This document shows positions 42,719 to 52,955 of a stretch of 64,000 bases of DNA, piece by piece. Source of the DNA: Rhynchopus sp. YZ270_cl-10 (lineage: Eukaryota > Euglenozoa > Diplonemea > Diplonemida > Diplonemidae); assembly GCA_964035575.1 (NCBI GenBank), contig OZ037848.1, forward strand, positions 682,001 through 746,000. The letters run 5' to 3'. The position numbers and the translations under genes are program-made. How positions within the stretch are numbered: the stretch's first letter is position 1; every line of letters begins with the position of its first letter. The notes under the pieces were generated by a model. It did not search any database, was not told the DNA's origin, and saw only the letters and a program-made list of their open reading frames with translations.

Positions 42719-43111
42719 GTTTTGTTTTGTGGACCCGGTGCTCATGTTTTCCACATCATTTGTGAGGACACAGGGTTTTCCGGTGGGGGCTAAGTTGGAA
42801 AAAAAAACTGAGCCCAATCCAGCTTTTTTCCAATTTTAAAAAAATGGTAGTTGTAGTGCATTCGTCTCTATGGACGCAGGCACCCGGGAGCAATGCTTGT
42901 TACTGCATTAGCTCCCCACCCACGCCTTCACCCAAAAGCCCATCATAAGATTTGTATTTCTTTTAGTCATTATTTGACCCAACATTTTTTTCTCATTTTT
43001 TCTGTTTACATTTGTTTTTTTTGTATCGTCTGCGCGTGATATGTGCGTTCACTATATGGTCCCAAACCCCAACTGTTGCGTTTATTATATAACAATCATT
43101 TGCTTTTTTCT

Positions 43112-45524
43112 TCATATTTTCAAGAACTGCCCGTGGCGGTACAGCCAATAGACAATAATGACATTCGTTGTGACGCCGACGACATTCGAGATCGCCAGGG
43201 AAGCATGCGTCTGCACGCTGTCGAGAGGCGCACTGAAGGGGACGTAATTGTTCAGAACCTGTGTTTTTTTGTTTTTTTGTTGTGTCAACAATCACTTCGC
43301 TCCAAAAAAAACGGAACAAAATTTCTGTACTCAAAGTTGGCCGAAGCCTTTGTGCTGAAGAAGGTATAGACGTAGGTCATCCTGAACCCTAAAGAGCAAC
43401 GTTTATTTCTTCACTTATTTCACCCCTTGTTGTCATAAAAAACCCCCTTCATACCTCATGCGTGCAGTAGTACAGGATCGAATTCATTCCGACAAAGAGG
43501 AACGGCTTCCCTGCCCACAGCTTTTTGTAGTCAATCAGATACAACAACACAAGCAGCAGGATCGACCCTGTCCCTGCCATCAAGAAGATGAAGGATGTAG
43601 ACCAGAGGTTTTTGTTGACCGGAATCGGCCCGCCGAATTGGCGGAACCCACAGAGGACTGCCGCGAGCAGACACAACGTGAACCCGAGGAGCGCAAGCGA
43701 TGAGAAGACATGCTTCCTGTTCTCTGTCTTCTGCCTGCACGACACCACGATCCTCCCCGCCACAAGCCCCAGCCAGCACAACGAAATGCTGTTCAACGAA
43801 CCCAACAACCCTTCAGGATCATGATGGGGCATTGCCTTGCACGTTCCCATTGGCAGGTCGTACTGCATGTAGGTTGCACACGGAAAACACCCATGCCAGG
43901 TGTGTCCACTAAAGATCTTTGCATCAATGTAGTTCGCAATGCCTCCGGTACATTCAAAGTGTGCCCCATGCTGTGAAATGCCTCCGGGACCAAGGTAGCC
44001 TGCGCAGTCCATCCCTGCGCGAGAGAAGGAAGCTCCTAGGGAAACACCAATCCACCCGCCAACCAACAACAAAAAGGCGGGAAGCTCGGCAAACGACGGA
44101 CGCACCCACTTTGCTGCGAACTCCTTGAAACTTAGGGGCTCCGCAATATGAAAACTGCTTTCCTGTACATTTTGATACGTCTCCGTGTCATGTGCACACG
44201 AACCACACTGTTTCGGCACATACAAGATTATGAGCGAAACCGTCAAATAAGACAACCCAAACCTTTGCAACACACCAGGAATTCTTGTCAACGCGAACGA
44301 CTTCTCAGCATACGTCCCCAACAGCACGCCAACCAAACACAACACCGCAGAACGACGCAAAATATGCAGCAACGCTGCGGTCCTATTATCCTTGATTCTG
44401 GCGCCCTCCAACGTCACAGCCATGGCCACTCCCATGATCCAAATAAACCACGGAAAGACAAGATCGGCAATGGTTAAACCATCCCATTTTGAGTGATCCA
44501 AAAACCAATAGCCCATGCCACCGTAGTTGGCGCAGTTCATTACCACCAGGGATATGCCTCGGAGAACATCTAAAGCGAGAATCCGTTTGGATCGCACCGG
44601 GTCTGGCTCGCTTTCGACAATGAGGCTGTCTCTGCGTCCGTCCTCCTCCTCCTCTTGCCTTAGCAACCGCCGTGCTGCCAGCTTAAATGCTTCTACCATG
44701 GTTGCTTCTTCGTCCAGCACGTAGACAGCCATAGTATTTCCCATCGAATAGATTGCCTGCGCCACCATCATTGCACAGACCACTACAATGAAAGGTGCCT
44801 CCGCAAACCAAGGGTTTTCAATGGTTACAACTTCTGCCGTTATCTTGGCGGTGTCGCCGTAAAATGCCCCAGAGATGACTAATTCATAGATACCTTGGTC
44901 GCCCGCGATGACGTCTTTTATGTCAACCGAAAACCCGGGGAGAGTATGGTCGGTTTCGTGGGTGAGCTGTACCCTCAAGGTGTTTATATAATGCTGCGTT
45001 GGAACGTAAAAGGCGGCAGTAATGTTATCTGTGGTTGCCGGCATGGGACGGCGGAAGACTGCCCGCGGAGAGCACTCCCAACACTCAGAATAGGAGGTGG
45101 AGATGGTGAGGGAGGGGAGAAACGAGGCGGTGACGTCGTATCGGACGTTGAACTGCGCGATATCCATGGACACATTTTCGCTGATTAAAACATTCGAAAT
45201 GCAGTCAGATGGAAGCGTCCCTGCCAGGCGTGGTTTACTTAACACCTTAGAAGGGTTAACAAACCCTAAACTCCACGCGAACACCACAGCAGCCATACTA
45301 ATATAGCACGTTACAGGGTAGTTCCGCCAACTCCTCCGCCCATCCTCTACAGCCCGCATCTGCACCAGTACATCTGCCCATAGAGGGAGGAGGGCCAGTA
45401 GAGGCAGCCCTACACGCCAGCCGTTGTCCCAAGGCACGGAGGCACCATTCGCAACCCAGCCAGCGATGAGGCCAAGAATGGCAATGAGTGGGAACGTCGA
45501 GAAGATTCGCACGGCGATACCCAT
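43112..45524 (-). CDS. HGSNAT-like lysosomal acetyltransferase, two exons
   Basis: Homologue of heparan-alpha-glucosaminide N-acetyltransferase, which carries acetyl from cytosolic acetyl-CoA across the lysosomal membrane to glucosamine ends of heparan-type glycans. Exon 1 (45524-43455, 690 codons) and exon 2 (43258-43112) join at GAG/GTATGA...ACACAG/GTT in phase 0, giving 738 residues. The second exon reads VLNNYVPFSAPLDSVQTHAS and ends in a TM helix, matching the 'HEV..NY.PF' C-terminus of HGSNAT. The core signature RILALDVLRGISLVVMNCAN, YGGMGYWFLDHSKWDGLTIA, DLVFPWF contains His344, the counterpart of the active-site histidine. A luminal beta-rich domain with cysteines lies at about residues 100-235, and about ten or eleven TM segments follow. 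The start at 45524 gives an N-terminal hydrophobic anchor. An upstream ATG at 45674 adds an implausible phenylalanine-rich stretch overlapping a tRNA-like repeat; a T-rich tract ending in CAG lies between the two. Confidence 0.9.
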
Positions 45525-45624
45525 GGTAGCAAACCCCGCCCCACACCCTGGGAAAAAAAAAAAATGTGATTTGTTTTGAGGAAAAGAGTGGGGAAACGTA
45601 CTAAAATGCAGCTCGATCGTAAGG

Positions 45625-45705
45625 GTAAGACGTGAGTGGTCTGTACCGTAAGAGAACGGATGCGATTCAATCAACCGCTCGGCAAGCCGCGCAACTTCTT
45701 GATAT
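45625..45705 (-). repeat. tRNA-like (SINE-type) remnant
   Basis: On the minus strand, AGTTGCGCGGCTTGCCGAGC then GGTTGATTGAATCGC resembles the 5' part and D-arm of a Leu/Ser tRNA, with an A-box-like TTGCCGAGCGG. A small CCGT-TCTCTT-ACGG hairpin follows. No full cloverleaf or clear T-arm is present. A related copy is at 54770. Confidence 0.4.
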
Positions 45706-45927
45706 CAGAAAGAAAAAATGTCAGAGAAACCTTTTTTTACTAACCTTTTTTGTAGAACAAACACAGCCAAAGAGAAGGGTAGTCGCTGCGACACAATACA
45801 TAACGCACACTGTATGGGGGATAACGAGATAAGGGGTTTGACTGGGCACACAACGAAGAATGTATAATAAATAAAATGGAGAGATGGATCGTGCCTCGCT
45901 GTACACACACACATGCCATGTGCAAGA

Positions 45928-45973
45928 AAGAAAAGTTGAACTAATGAATATGCTGCCACGCGCATACACATCT
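45928..45973 (+). repeat. Family E copy
   Basis: It reads GAAAAGTTGAACTAATGAAT, ATGCTGCCACGCGCAT, ACACATCT. The stem ATGC/GCAT is conserved as pairing although the bases differ from 41551. Confidence 0.6.
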
Positions 45974-46061
45974 AAAGAAAATTATTTCATCTACATTCTT
46001 TTCTAAATGAAAAGAAGGCAAAGAGGGTGCGAAAAGTGTACCCTAAAGAAAAAAAAGGTAA

Positions 46062-46109
46062 GAATGTACACACATCTTTTATCACTGTCGTTATCGCGCT
46101 GGAACACAA
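46062..46109 (+). repeat. Family E 3' part
   Basis: It reads AGAATGTACACACATCTTTT then ATCACTGTCGTTATCGCGCT, GGAACAC. Confidence 0.5.
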
Positions 46110-46242
46110 AGAAAAAGATAAAATTTTTGAAAACGTGCACACAAAAAAGAAAAAAGAAAAACACCGGGTGTAGGTGTAAACTTAGGAAATGCGCTGGGGA
46201 AGAGAGGAAGGTAGCATTCAAGAAAAGAAAAGCAAAAAAATG

Positions 46243-46274
<32 letters not shown>

Positions 46275-46352
46275 GAAAACTTGAAAGATGAATAGGCCTC
46301 TCTCTCGTACACACGCAGCTTTTACCACTATCGTTATCGTGCTGGAACACGC
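46275..46352 (+). repeat. Family E copy with extended tail
   Basis: It reads AAAACTTGAAAGATGAATAG, GCCTCTCTCTCGTACACACG, then TTTTACCACTATCGTTATCG and TGCTGGAACAC. It contains the CTCTCGT core seen in families A and C. Confidence 0.6.
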
Positions 46353-46368
46353 TGGGTTTGAGGAAAAA

Positions 46369-46404
<36 letters not shown>

Positions 46405-46406
46405 AA

Positions 46407-46441
46407 GATGGATGGGCCTCAAATAATGGGCATACATCTTT
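46407..46441 (+). repeat. Family E copy (diverged)
   Basis: It reads GATGGATGGGCCTCAAATAA then TGGGCATACATCT. Confidence 0.5.
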
Positions 46442-46481
46442 GCTTTGAAAGAGGGAAAAGAAAGATAGAAACAAAGAAAAG

Positions 46482-46540
46482 AAAAGTTGAAAGATTAGTA
46501 TTTCAACATAAAGATGAATAAGCCAAGCATACACATCTAT
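46482..46540 (+). repeat. Family E copy (diverged, partly duplicated)
   Basis: It reads GAAAAGTTGAAAGATTAG, then AAGATGAATAAGCC and AAGCATACACATCT. Confidence 0.5.
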
Positions 46541-46796
46541 AGAACGCTTAAAGAAGGATGTCTTTAAGTTTCGAACCCCAATCCCCATTTTGGAAAGATG
46601 CAAAGAAAATAAAAAAATACACGCACTCTTTTTTTTGGACTCGAAAAACATTTTTTTCCCCCGTCGTGACGCCTGTTCTACTTGTATGAAGAGAAAAAAA
46701 TAAGATGAGAAACAATCATTACACTTCATCCTTAAGTGTGGCAAGACATAGGTAACTTAACTCCCTTTGGTCTGACTACAAAAAAAAAAAAGAAGT

Positions 46797-46892
46797 GTAG
46801 TTGCTGATGCCGAGTCACACCTCTGACTGACCCACTGTACAATGCCAGCCATCCGCATGAAAGCACAAAAAGCACCCTGCGGCCTACAACAG
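46797..46892 (+). repeat. Family D copy (full length)
   Basis: It reads GTAGTTGCTGATGCCGAGTC, ACACCTCTGACTGACCCACT, GTACAATGCCAGCC and ATGAAAGCACAAAAAGCACC. Confidence 0.75.
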
Positions 46893-47404
46893 TAGAAGAA
46901 AAAAAAAGTTTATCGAGGTTTTTTGCTCTCCCTTATTTGTTGCTGGGAGATTCTTGTTTCCTCGTCACAGCGATGTGTTGTTCAGGATAATGTCATTTCC
47001 CCATTTACTAGGTAGAGTTGCCCTTTAAAAACATTGTGTACGTTGCTCAAAAAGGTGGAAGGATTTTTTTTCTTTTTTTTGGAAGCGCAGCAAATGCCTT
47101 ACTGGGGGGGGGGGCTAATAAAGTATACGGTGCTAATAAAGTATACGGGGGTAATAAAGTATACGGCGCGGAAACCCATTTTGAGCGTGGAAATCTGTGA
47201 AATAAAGTATACGGTTTTTGTGTACATTTTTCTTACTAAAAATTTTTTTCAGCAAGTTTTGCACAAAAAATCGAATTTTTTTTTTTTTTGATTTCGGTGG
47301 TCCAGGGTCCTCAGCCTGCACCCCCCTCTGGGAATTTTAGGGGTGCAAAAAATTTTCTGTACAAAACCCTTCAGAAAAGTCCATTCCGAGCTTTCTCCCC
47401 ACAC

Positions 47405-47440
47405 AAGCGGTCGTCGCGCGCGCTTCGCGCGCGCTCCTCC
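47405..47440. repeat. CGCGCGCTTCGCGCGCG palindrome
   Basis: A GC-rich palindrome in a block also found at 55235-55275, where it is preceded by the same GAGCTTTC...AAGCGGTCG text. GCGAGCGAAGCGAGCGG-type relatives lie at 47590-47650 and 51860-51915. These look like hairpin parts of transposon families. Confidence 0.6.
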
Positions 47441-47899
47441 CTGACAAAGTTGGAAGAGGTGCGAAAATTCACGGGAAAATGGGGAAACCAGGGCCTGACG
47501 CTATTTTTTGGGTTTTTGTGAAATCGTGGGAGGCTCAAAAAAATTTTCCCGCGCCCGTTTTTTATTTCACATTGGGGTGTCTTTCCGCGAGCGAAGCGAG
47601 CGGAAAAAAATTTAAGGTGTACCTCCGCGAGCGCAGCGAGCGGAAAATTTCACTCAGTACCCATGCATAAAACGAAATACACTTCCACATAACCACTTCG
47701 CTTGCTTTCCTGGAACTGCTAAAGGTGGCGACAATCGCAGGGAGCATCCCTGGCACCACTTTCACACATTGTGAGTGTGACAGCCACCGAGTGGTGCTTG
47801 GCTGTGTCCGTTGTGGTGCTGACGAAAAGCCAGAGAATCCCTGCTGAAGCCTGAAATCCCCCCTCAAAAAAATTTTTTCGTCCCAAAAAAACTTTTTTT

Positions 47900-48403
47900 C
47901 ACGGGTCAGGAAAGATCTTTTGTCTTTTTTTGTCTTTTTTCGGGAGAAAAAAAAAAAATCAAGATTTTCAGGATTTTTGTCTTTTTTTTTCAGGATCTCT
48001 CGAGATCTTTGAGATCTTTGAAAAATCCTGGAAAAAAAAGGAAAAAAAAGAAAAAAAAGAGAAAAAAAGATGAAAAAGATCTTGAAAATCTTTTTTTTCT
48101 CAAAAAAAAGATAAAAAAGATTTTTGGGATTTTGAAAAATCTTTTTGGGGGAAAAAAAAAAAAAGATTTTGAAAATCTTTTTTTTTTTTTTTCAAAGATT
48201 TCTCAAGATCTCGAGATTTTTCATGAAATTTCATGGATTTTTCCAGGATTTTTCAGGATTTTTCCAGGATTTTTCCAGGATTTTCAAATCTTTTCTCTTT
48301 TTTTTTTTCTCCCAAAAATCTTTTTTTTTTTTTTTTTTTTCGGGAGAAGAGGATTTTTTTTCTCGAAAAAAAAAAAAAAAAAAAAGATCTTTCCTGACCC
48401 GTG
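47900..48403. mobile_element. 504-bp TIR element (CACGGGTCAGGAAAG)
   Basis: Perfect terminal inverted repeats CACGGGTCAGGAAAGATCTT at both ends. The interior is A/T homopolymer-rich with many GATTTTTC/GAAAAATC and GATCTTT units. Non-coding. Confidence 0.85.
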
Positions 48404-48431
48404 TTTTTTTTTTTTGGGGGGGTGCAAAAAT

Positions 48432-49039
48432 TTTTATTGCATTGGTGAAAATTTATCGTACTCCTTTATGTACCCTCCACCACCACTTTATCCAACTCTG
48501 GGCACTTTATCCCACCCTATAAAGTGATTTCCCACCCTATAAAGTGATTTCCCACCCTATAAAGTGGTTTTTACACCCTATAAAGTGGTTTTCCCACCCT
48601 ATAAAGTGATTTTTTCACCCTATAAAGTTGAAAAATTTTTTTTTCGCAAAGACATTTTTCAGCCGAAAAAAAAAATTTTTTTTGGGCTCAGATGTGCCCA
48701 AAAATGCAAAAAAAGCAAGAATTTTGATGTTTTGAGCATCACATATTTATTCCCCGGTCATTTTCTGAACAAAACCCACCCTGTACATTTTGTATGGGCC
48801 AGCGCCTTGTCAAAAAATTTCAACAAAAAAAAATTTTTGACCCCTGAGTGGGTCTTTGGGCCCAAAAAATGCAAAAAAAACTTGAAAAAAATCGACAAGT
48901 TAAAATTTCAACCAATACACCCTGTTTTTGACCATAAAATGAAAGAATCCACCCCATAAAGTAAAATTCCACCCCATAAAGCCACTTTATTTAACTCCAA
49001 AAATCAGGAGTACTCAAAATTATCACCATATGCAATAAA
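48432..49039. mobile_element. 0.6-kb TIR element with 20-bp tandem units
   Basis: Ends match as inverted repeats: TTTTTATTGCATTGGTGAAA ... GTACTCCT on the left against TTTTATTGCATATGGTGATA ... GTACTCCT on the right. At 48511-48628 it has six copies of a 20-bp unit CCCACCCTATAAAGTGATTT; inverted-type CCACCCCATAAAG units lie near the right end. Confidence 0.7.
48511..48628. repeat. Tandem 20-bp repeat, about six units
   Basis: Unit CCCACCCTATAAAGTGATTT with small variation. It is internal to the TIR element at 48432. Confidence 0.9.
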
Positions 49040-49060
49040 ACTACCTTATCAACGCCAATA

Positions 49061-49157
49061 TGGGCCATTTTTTCACTCTCGAATCGGTTCGTGCCCCTCT
49101 CGTGCCCTTCGGGCACTCGAGGAGCACTCACCGATTCTCGAGTGAAATAATGACCCA
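49061..49157. mobile_element. 97-bp foldback element
   Basis: TGGGCCATTTTTTCACTCTC and GAATCGGT on the left face ACCGATTCTCGAGTGAAATA and ATGACCCA on the right. The centre holds the palindromic GTGCCCTTCGGGCAC. Confidence 0.7.
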
Positions 49158-49364
49158 TTATTTGTTGTTAATAAATAGCTATTTTTGCACCCCCCCGAAT
49201 TTTTTTTTTTTTTTTTTTGGGTGCAAAAAAAATTTTTTGCACCCCCTTGAGGACCCTGCGGTGGTCCGGATTCTGTGCGTGCTGTGATGGGGTCACTTTG
49301 TGCTGAGAAACGAGTATTTTTGACCTAAAACGCGTGTATCAGTTTTTACACGATTGGTGCTGAT

Positions 49365-49706
49365 TGGGTTCAGATTTGTGAAAATTTAAGTCACCAAAAA
49401 ATTGTTCATTTTTCCACATTGACCCCACCACTGGCTGGGATTGGCCCAAAAATGCCAATGGTGGTGTTTTCGCGAGGTTTCGGCCACTAGAAACCCCAAA
49501 ATAACCAGGGGTCGCGCTAATTTTGGGGAAAATCGGCGAAAAAATGGAAAAACGGTACCAAAAAACGTACCTGAAACAGCTGTGCACCAGGGGGTGAAAA
49601 AACAGTGTTTTGTGGCATTTCCGAGCCAATCCCAGGCTGTGGTGGGGGATATACGGAAAAATGGACAAAATTTTAGTGACTTAAATTTTCACAAAATATG
49701 AACCCA
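49365..49706. mobile_element. 0.34-kb MITE with long TIRs
   Basis: Inverted arms of about 85-90 bp start TGGGTTCAGATTTGTGAAAA and TTTAAGTCAC and run through ACCCCACCACTGGCTGGGAT. A single-arm relative lies at 6950-7010, inside the TIR element there, and weaker relatives near 51370-51500. No gene inside. Confidence 0.8.
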
Positions 49707-49780
49707 TACTCTTAAACAAGGGGCATTTTCAGGTCTGAAAACCCAGCTTCAGATGAAATGGTGGTGCTTTTGACACCACT

Positions 49781-49944
49781 GAACAGTAGGTAGCGCCGCA
49801 GGCGCACGGTACCCAACTTTTGTCTTCTCTTTTTCCCTTTTCTCTGCGTTCTTTTGATTGTACGAGCTGATTGCTCTCCACAGTGGTCACATGTGTGCGC
49901 AAAAACACGCTAAAGTACCCTTACTATGAAATTTGAGATTCTCT
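49781..49944 (+). repeat. Direct repeat, copy 1
   Basis: It starts GAACAGTAGGTAGCGCCGCA, GGCGCACGGTACCCAACTTT and runs through GAGC...ATTGCTCTCCAC, GTCACATGTGTG and ACACGCTA. Copy 2 begins exactly 680 bp downstream. Confidence 0.85.
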
Positions 49945-50074
49945 GCAAGCATGTTCCCAGATAACGAAAAAAGGGAGGCGTTTTTGAGCGTTTTTGTTGA
50001 TCGCATCGTCCGATGCGGTGCAATTGCAGAAAGTGATGGGGTCATTTTGGAAAAATGGACGAATTTTCGGTATT

Positions 50075-50378
50075 TACTGGGGGGGGGCGAATAAGAGATG
50101 TGGCATCTCTTATTAGGCGAACGGACGAGCCAAAAATAAAAAATTTTTTTTGGGGAAAAAAAAGCAAATAGACATTTTCGCCGGAGGCAAAAAAATTTTT
50201 TTGACCACTTTTTTGCCAGACCGGGTAGACAGGGTAAAATTTCAAAATGTTTTTTCAAGATAAAACCCTGGTGCGTGCAAAAAAAAAAAAAAAAAATACC
50301 CCCAAAATCTCAACCTGATCTCTTATTCGGCCCTGATCTCTTATTCACCCCTGATCTCTTATTCGCCCCCCCCCAGTA
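50075..50378. mobile_element. 304-bp MITE of the CTGGGGG family
   Basis: Near-perfect TIRs TACTGGGGGGGGGCGAATAA then GAGAT, TA at both edges. Near the right end there are three tandem copies of CCTGATCTCTTATTC. It shares its terminal nucleotides with the large element that contains it. Confidence 0.9.
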
Positions 50379-50460
50379 AGTTTTCACCATTTTTTATTCC
50401 TGTGCACTTTTCGAGACTGCCGATTCTCGTAAAGAAGGGTCATTTTCAGTTCTTGATTGA

Positions 50461-50628
50461 GAACAGTAGGTAGCGCCGCAGGCGCACGGTACCCAACTTT
50501 TGTCTTTTTTCCCCCCCTTTTCTCTGCTTTCTTTTGATTGCGCGAGCCAATTGCTCTCCACGGTGGGGTCACATGTGTGTGCAAAAACACGCTATAGTAC
50601 GTTTACTATGAAATGTGAGTTTCTCCGA
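50461..50628 (+). repeat. Direct repeat, copy 2
   Basis: Same sequence as 49781-49944 with scattered substitutions. The 304-bp MITE lies between the two copies. Confidence 0.85.
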
Positions 50629-50861
50629 TTTAGTAAGGAAACCCCGGTTTGCAAAAAAAAAACGTACCGAACAAAATCGCCAAAAATCTACGGTAGTCGG
50701 TAGCAAGTTAGCGCGACCCCTGAAAATAACAGTGATTTTTTTTTTTTTTTTCCTTTTCGTTTTTTGGCCATTTAAGCAGTAATTCCCGCCGAATAAAGTA
50801 TACGTATACTTTAATAGCTCCCCCCCAGTAGGGGAAGAAGGCAGGCACTGCCAAAAAAAAA

Positions 50862-50936
50862 AGTGAAGTTGATAATGCAAAAGGCCTCTGGGACAGGCAC
50901 TGACACTCCGCGGGTTATCGAACCCCCCGGAGTGTT
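50862..50936 (+). repeat. Family B copy (reference, both hairpins)
   Basis: Reference for family B. It reads GAAGTTGATAATGCAAAAGG, CCTCTGGGACAGGCACTGAC, then the hairpin ACTCCG-CGGG-TTATCGAA-CCCC-CGGAGT. About ten copies occur, all in plus orientation. A GCCTC core follows the GTGCAAA lead in nearly all. Confidence 0.8.
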
Positions 50937-51149
50937 AAAAAGAGGTAGAATGAATAAGGTTGGCCTAAGACTCGTAGTGCGTTAGTTACCTTTGGGGAGA
51001 AAAAAAGGGAAGAAAAAAAGAACCCAGAAACGGGAAGGGTCTGATGGATCAAAATAACCTGAACACAATATCGAAAGAAACGAAATAAAGAGATAAACGA
51101 GGGAGGATGGTCGCGGGGACGGGAGGGTGGGGTGGGGTCAGGGCACTAG

Positions 51150-51678
51150 CTAAACCCCCCTCACAGCTATTGTTTACATATTTTTATGTAAATAGTATTC
51201 GTGCATGTAAATAGTACATGTAAATAATTTAAATGTAAATAGTACATGTAAATAATTATCACTCATGTATTGTTTACATTTTCCACACCTCCCCTGTAGG
51301 GTAACCGAAGGTGAAGTGAGGTATAGTATTGAAATTGATGTGGGTGTAGGGTCAATTTTACAAACTCGGATTTTGTGAAAATTTTTGGCCGAAAATGGGC
51401 CCCACCTAGTGACCGGGCTCATATTTTCCAAAATTTAAGTGGTCAAAAAATTGTCCAATTTTCAACATCGACCCCACCATTTTCTGGACAGATTCCGGAA
51501 ATTCCAAAAAATTGTGTTTTTGGTCACGAATCCGCACCCCGTCACCAAAAACCGGCAAAAAAAAGGGGGTGTAAATAAATAATTCGAATGTAAATAGTAA
51601 TTGGATGTAAATAATAGCTGTGAATAATTATATGTAAACAATACCTGTATGTAAACAATAGTTGGGAGGGGGGTTTAG
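51150..51678. mobile_element. Nested TIR element (CTAAACCCCCCTC)
   Basis: Ends CTAAACCCCCCTCACAGCTA ... TGTTTACAT on the left face the inverse of CTAAACCCCCCTCCCAACTA ... TGTTTACAT. The interior is filled with ATGTAAATAGTA / ATGTAAATAATT units, as tandem and inverted copies. Non-coding. Confidence 0.75.
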
Positions 51679-51929
51679 GTGCTTTTTTGCGGTTTCAAAA
51701 CCGCAAAAACCCGGTTTTGCGGTTTGGCGGGAAAAAAAAAAAAAAAAACGGAAAATCTCGGGGCAGAAAAAAAAAAAAAATGTGGGGGGTTTTTGGGCAC
51801 TGTTGGGGCCCCCTCGCCCGACCCCCAGATGACTGGCATGATAGCACCTTAATTTTTTTCTGCTCGCTGCGCTCACGGAAGTACACCCCAAAAAAATTTC
51901 CGCTCGCTTCGCTCGCGGAGTTAACCCAT

Positions 51930-52050
51930 ATTTTTTTTTGCCTGCGGCGCCATTTTCCTTTTTTGCTTCGCAAAAAAAGGGTTTGTTGAGTGACTCTGGT
52001 GTAAAACCGGCATCTTTACACCGTACCCTAATTTTTTTTGCCTGCGGCGC
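51930..52050 (+). repeat. Repeat shared with 32.64-32.74 kb
   Basis: TTTTGCCTGCGGCGCCATTT, then TTTTTTGC, CGCAAAAAA and GAGTGACTCTG recur at 32635-32735. It contains the palindrome TGCCTGCGGCGCC and is part of the transposon-like material in both places. Confidence 0.65.
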
Positions 52051-52056
52051 CATTTA

Positions 52057-52347
52057 TTATTTTACAATGTCTTCGGGAATCCCCTTGCAATTTGGACAGT
52101 TGCATTTTGCAACCGAAAATGCAATCGATTCAGGTAGAGGGGTGGTCACGATCGGTGAGATTAAGTCAGAGCATAGTGAGCCGGCGTGCCGCCGCGGACA
52201 TGGAGGAGTATGTGATAGAATGGTCGACAGCAAACAGGAGACTGGGGGGTATGTGCGAACGTCGGAAGCTGTGCAGACCCTGCGGCAACACATGCTCACG
52301 CACAGAAGCATTCTGATACATGCAATGAAGTTGGCAAGAGATTCCAC
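52057..52347 (-). CDS. Small ORF, unrecognised, inside transposon-like DNA
   Basis: A 96-codon frame with balanced composition and ten cysteines, ending KCNCPNCKGIPEDIV. The CNCPNC pair could be half of a zinc ribbon. The plus strand is also open, and the region lies within the CAGGGCA-ended element, so it may be a leftover of the element's cargo or a chance frame. Confidence 0.25.
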   Translation of the reverse strand: MESLANFIACIRMLLCVSMCCRRVCTASDVRTYPPVSCLLSTILSHTPPCPRRHAGSLCSDLISPIVTTPLPESIAFSVAKCNCPNCKGIPEDIVK

Positions 52348-52519
52348 CAGGGGTCAGTCGGGTTTAGCCCCGTAAAAAATGCCCTGTAAATAACCCCTTC
52401 CCAAAAGCTCCCCGTCCCTCATTCGTGTGTTTTCCATTCTAGTTTGTCGCCGCGCGAAATTTTTTTTGAAACCGCAAAACCGCAAAAAAACGGAAAAAAA
52501 AAAGTCTAGCTAGTGCCCT

Positions 52520-52955
52520 GGCATGGATGTCCAAAGTACTTGAAGTATATCAAGTACTTGATCCCCCAAAAAATCCAATACTTGATACTTCAAGTACTTG
52601 ACACCCTATTTTTTTTTCTAGTACTTTTTTACTTGTTCTCCCTCTGTCAAGTACTTTTTTCACAAAAAAAAACGTCAAGTACTTGATCAAGTACAAAAAA
52701 AAAGTGGGTACTTGATCAAGTACTTGACGTTTTTTTTGCGAAAACAAGTACTTGACAGACTCTGCCAGAGGGTAAAAAAGTAAAAAAGTACGAGAAAAAA
52801 AAAATAGGGTATCAAGTACTTGATTTATGTCAAGTACTTGATCAATCTTCAAGTACTTGACTGTCATTTTGAGAGGAAAAAAAAGGGGGGTCAAGTACTT
52901 CAAGTACCATAAAAAATCCAAAAAAAGTACTTCAAGTACTTTGGACATCCATGCC
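52520..52955. mobile_element. Foldback element packed with CAAGTACTTG palindromes
   Basis: Ends GGCATGGATGTCCAAAGTAC then TTGAAGTA are inverted at the right side. The interior contains more than a dozen CAAGTACTTG or AAGTACTT units. Non-coding. Confidence 0.85.

Larger units (their letters stand above)
40827..43111. other. Intergenic between insulysin and HGSNAT-like genes
   Basis: Carries two family C copies, one family E copy, one 104-bp MITE and a hairpin/T-run. The remainder is A/T-rich with no supported gene. Confidence 0.5.
45706..47099. other. Gene-free stretch rich in family E hairpins
   Basis: Holds at least five family E-like copies, long A and T runs near 46240-46270 and 46370-46400, and one family D copy. 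The phenylalanine/lysine-rich frames here come from the homopolymers and are not genes. Confidence 0.55.
47100..50830. mobile_element. 3.7-kb TA-flanked TIR element with nested insertions
   Basis: The left end reads TACTGGGGGGGGGGGCTAAT then AAAGTATACGG, followed by two more AATAAAGTATACGG units. The right end, inverted, reads TACTGGGGGGGAGCTATTAA then AGTATACG. TA at both outer edges fits a Tc1/mariner-like target choice. No transposase frame is seen inside, so it is non-autonomous or a shell hosting other insertions: TIR elements at 47900, 48432, 49061, 49365 and 50075, each listed. Confidence 0.7.

Noticed and set aside
48511-48628. Regular 20-bp repeats resembling a CRISPR array
   Set aside because: There are no unique spacers between units, the genome is eukaryotic, and the array sits inside a TIR element.
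47100-50830. Large TIR element considered as a Polinton or virus-like element
   Set aside because: Too short, no polymerase, capsid, ATPase or integrase-like reading frame, and the ends fit a TA-targeting DNA transposon better.
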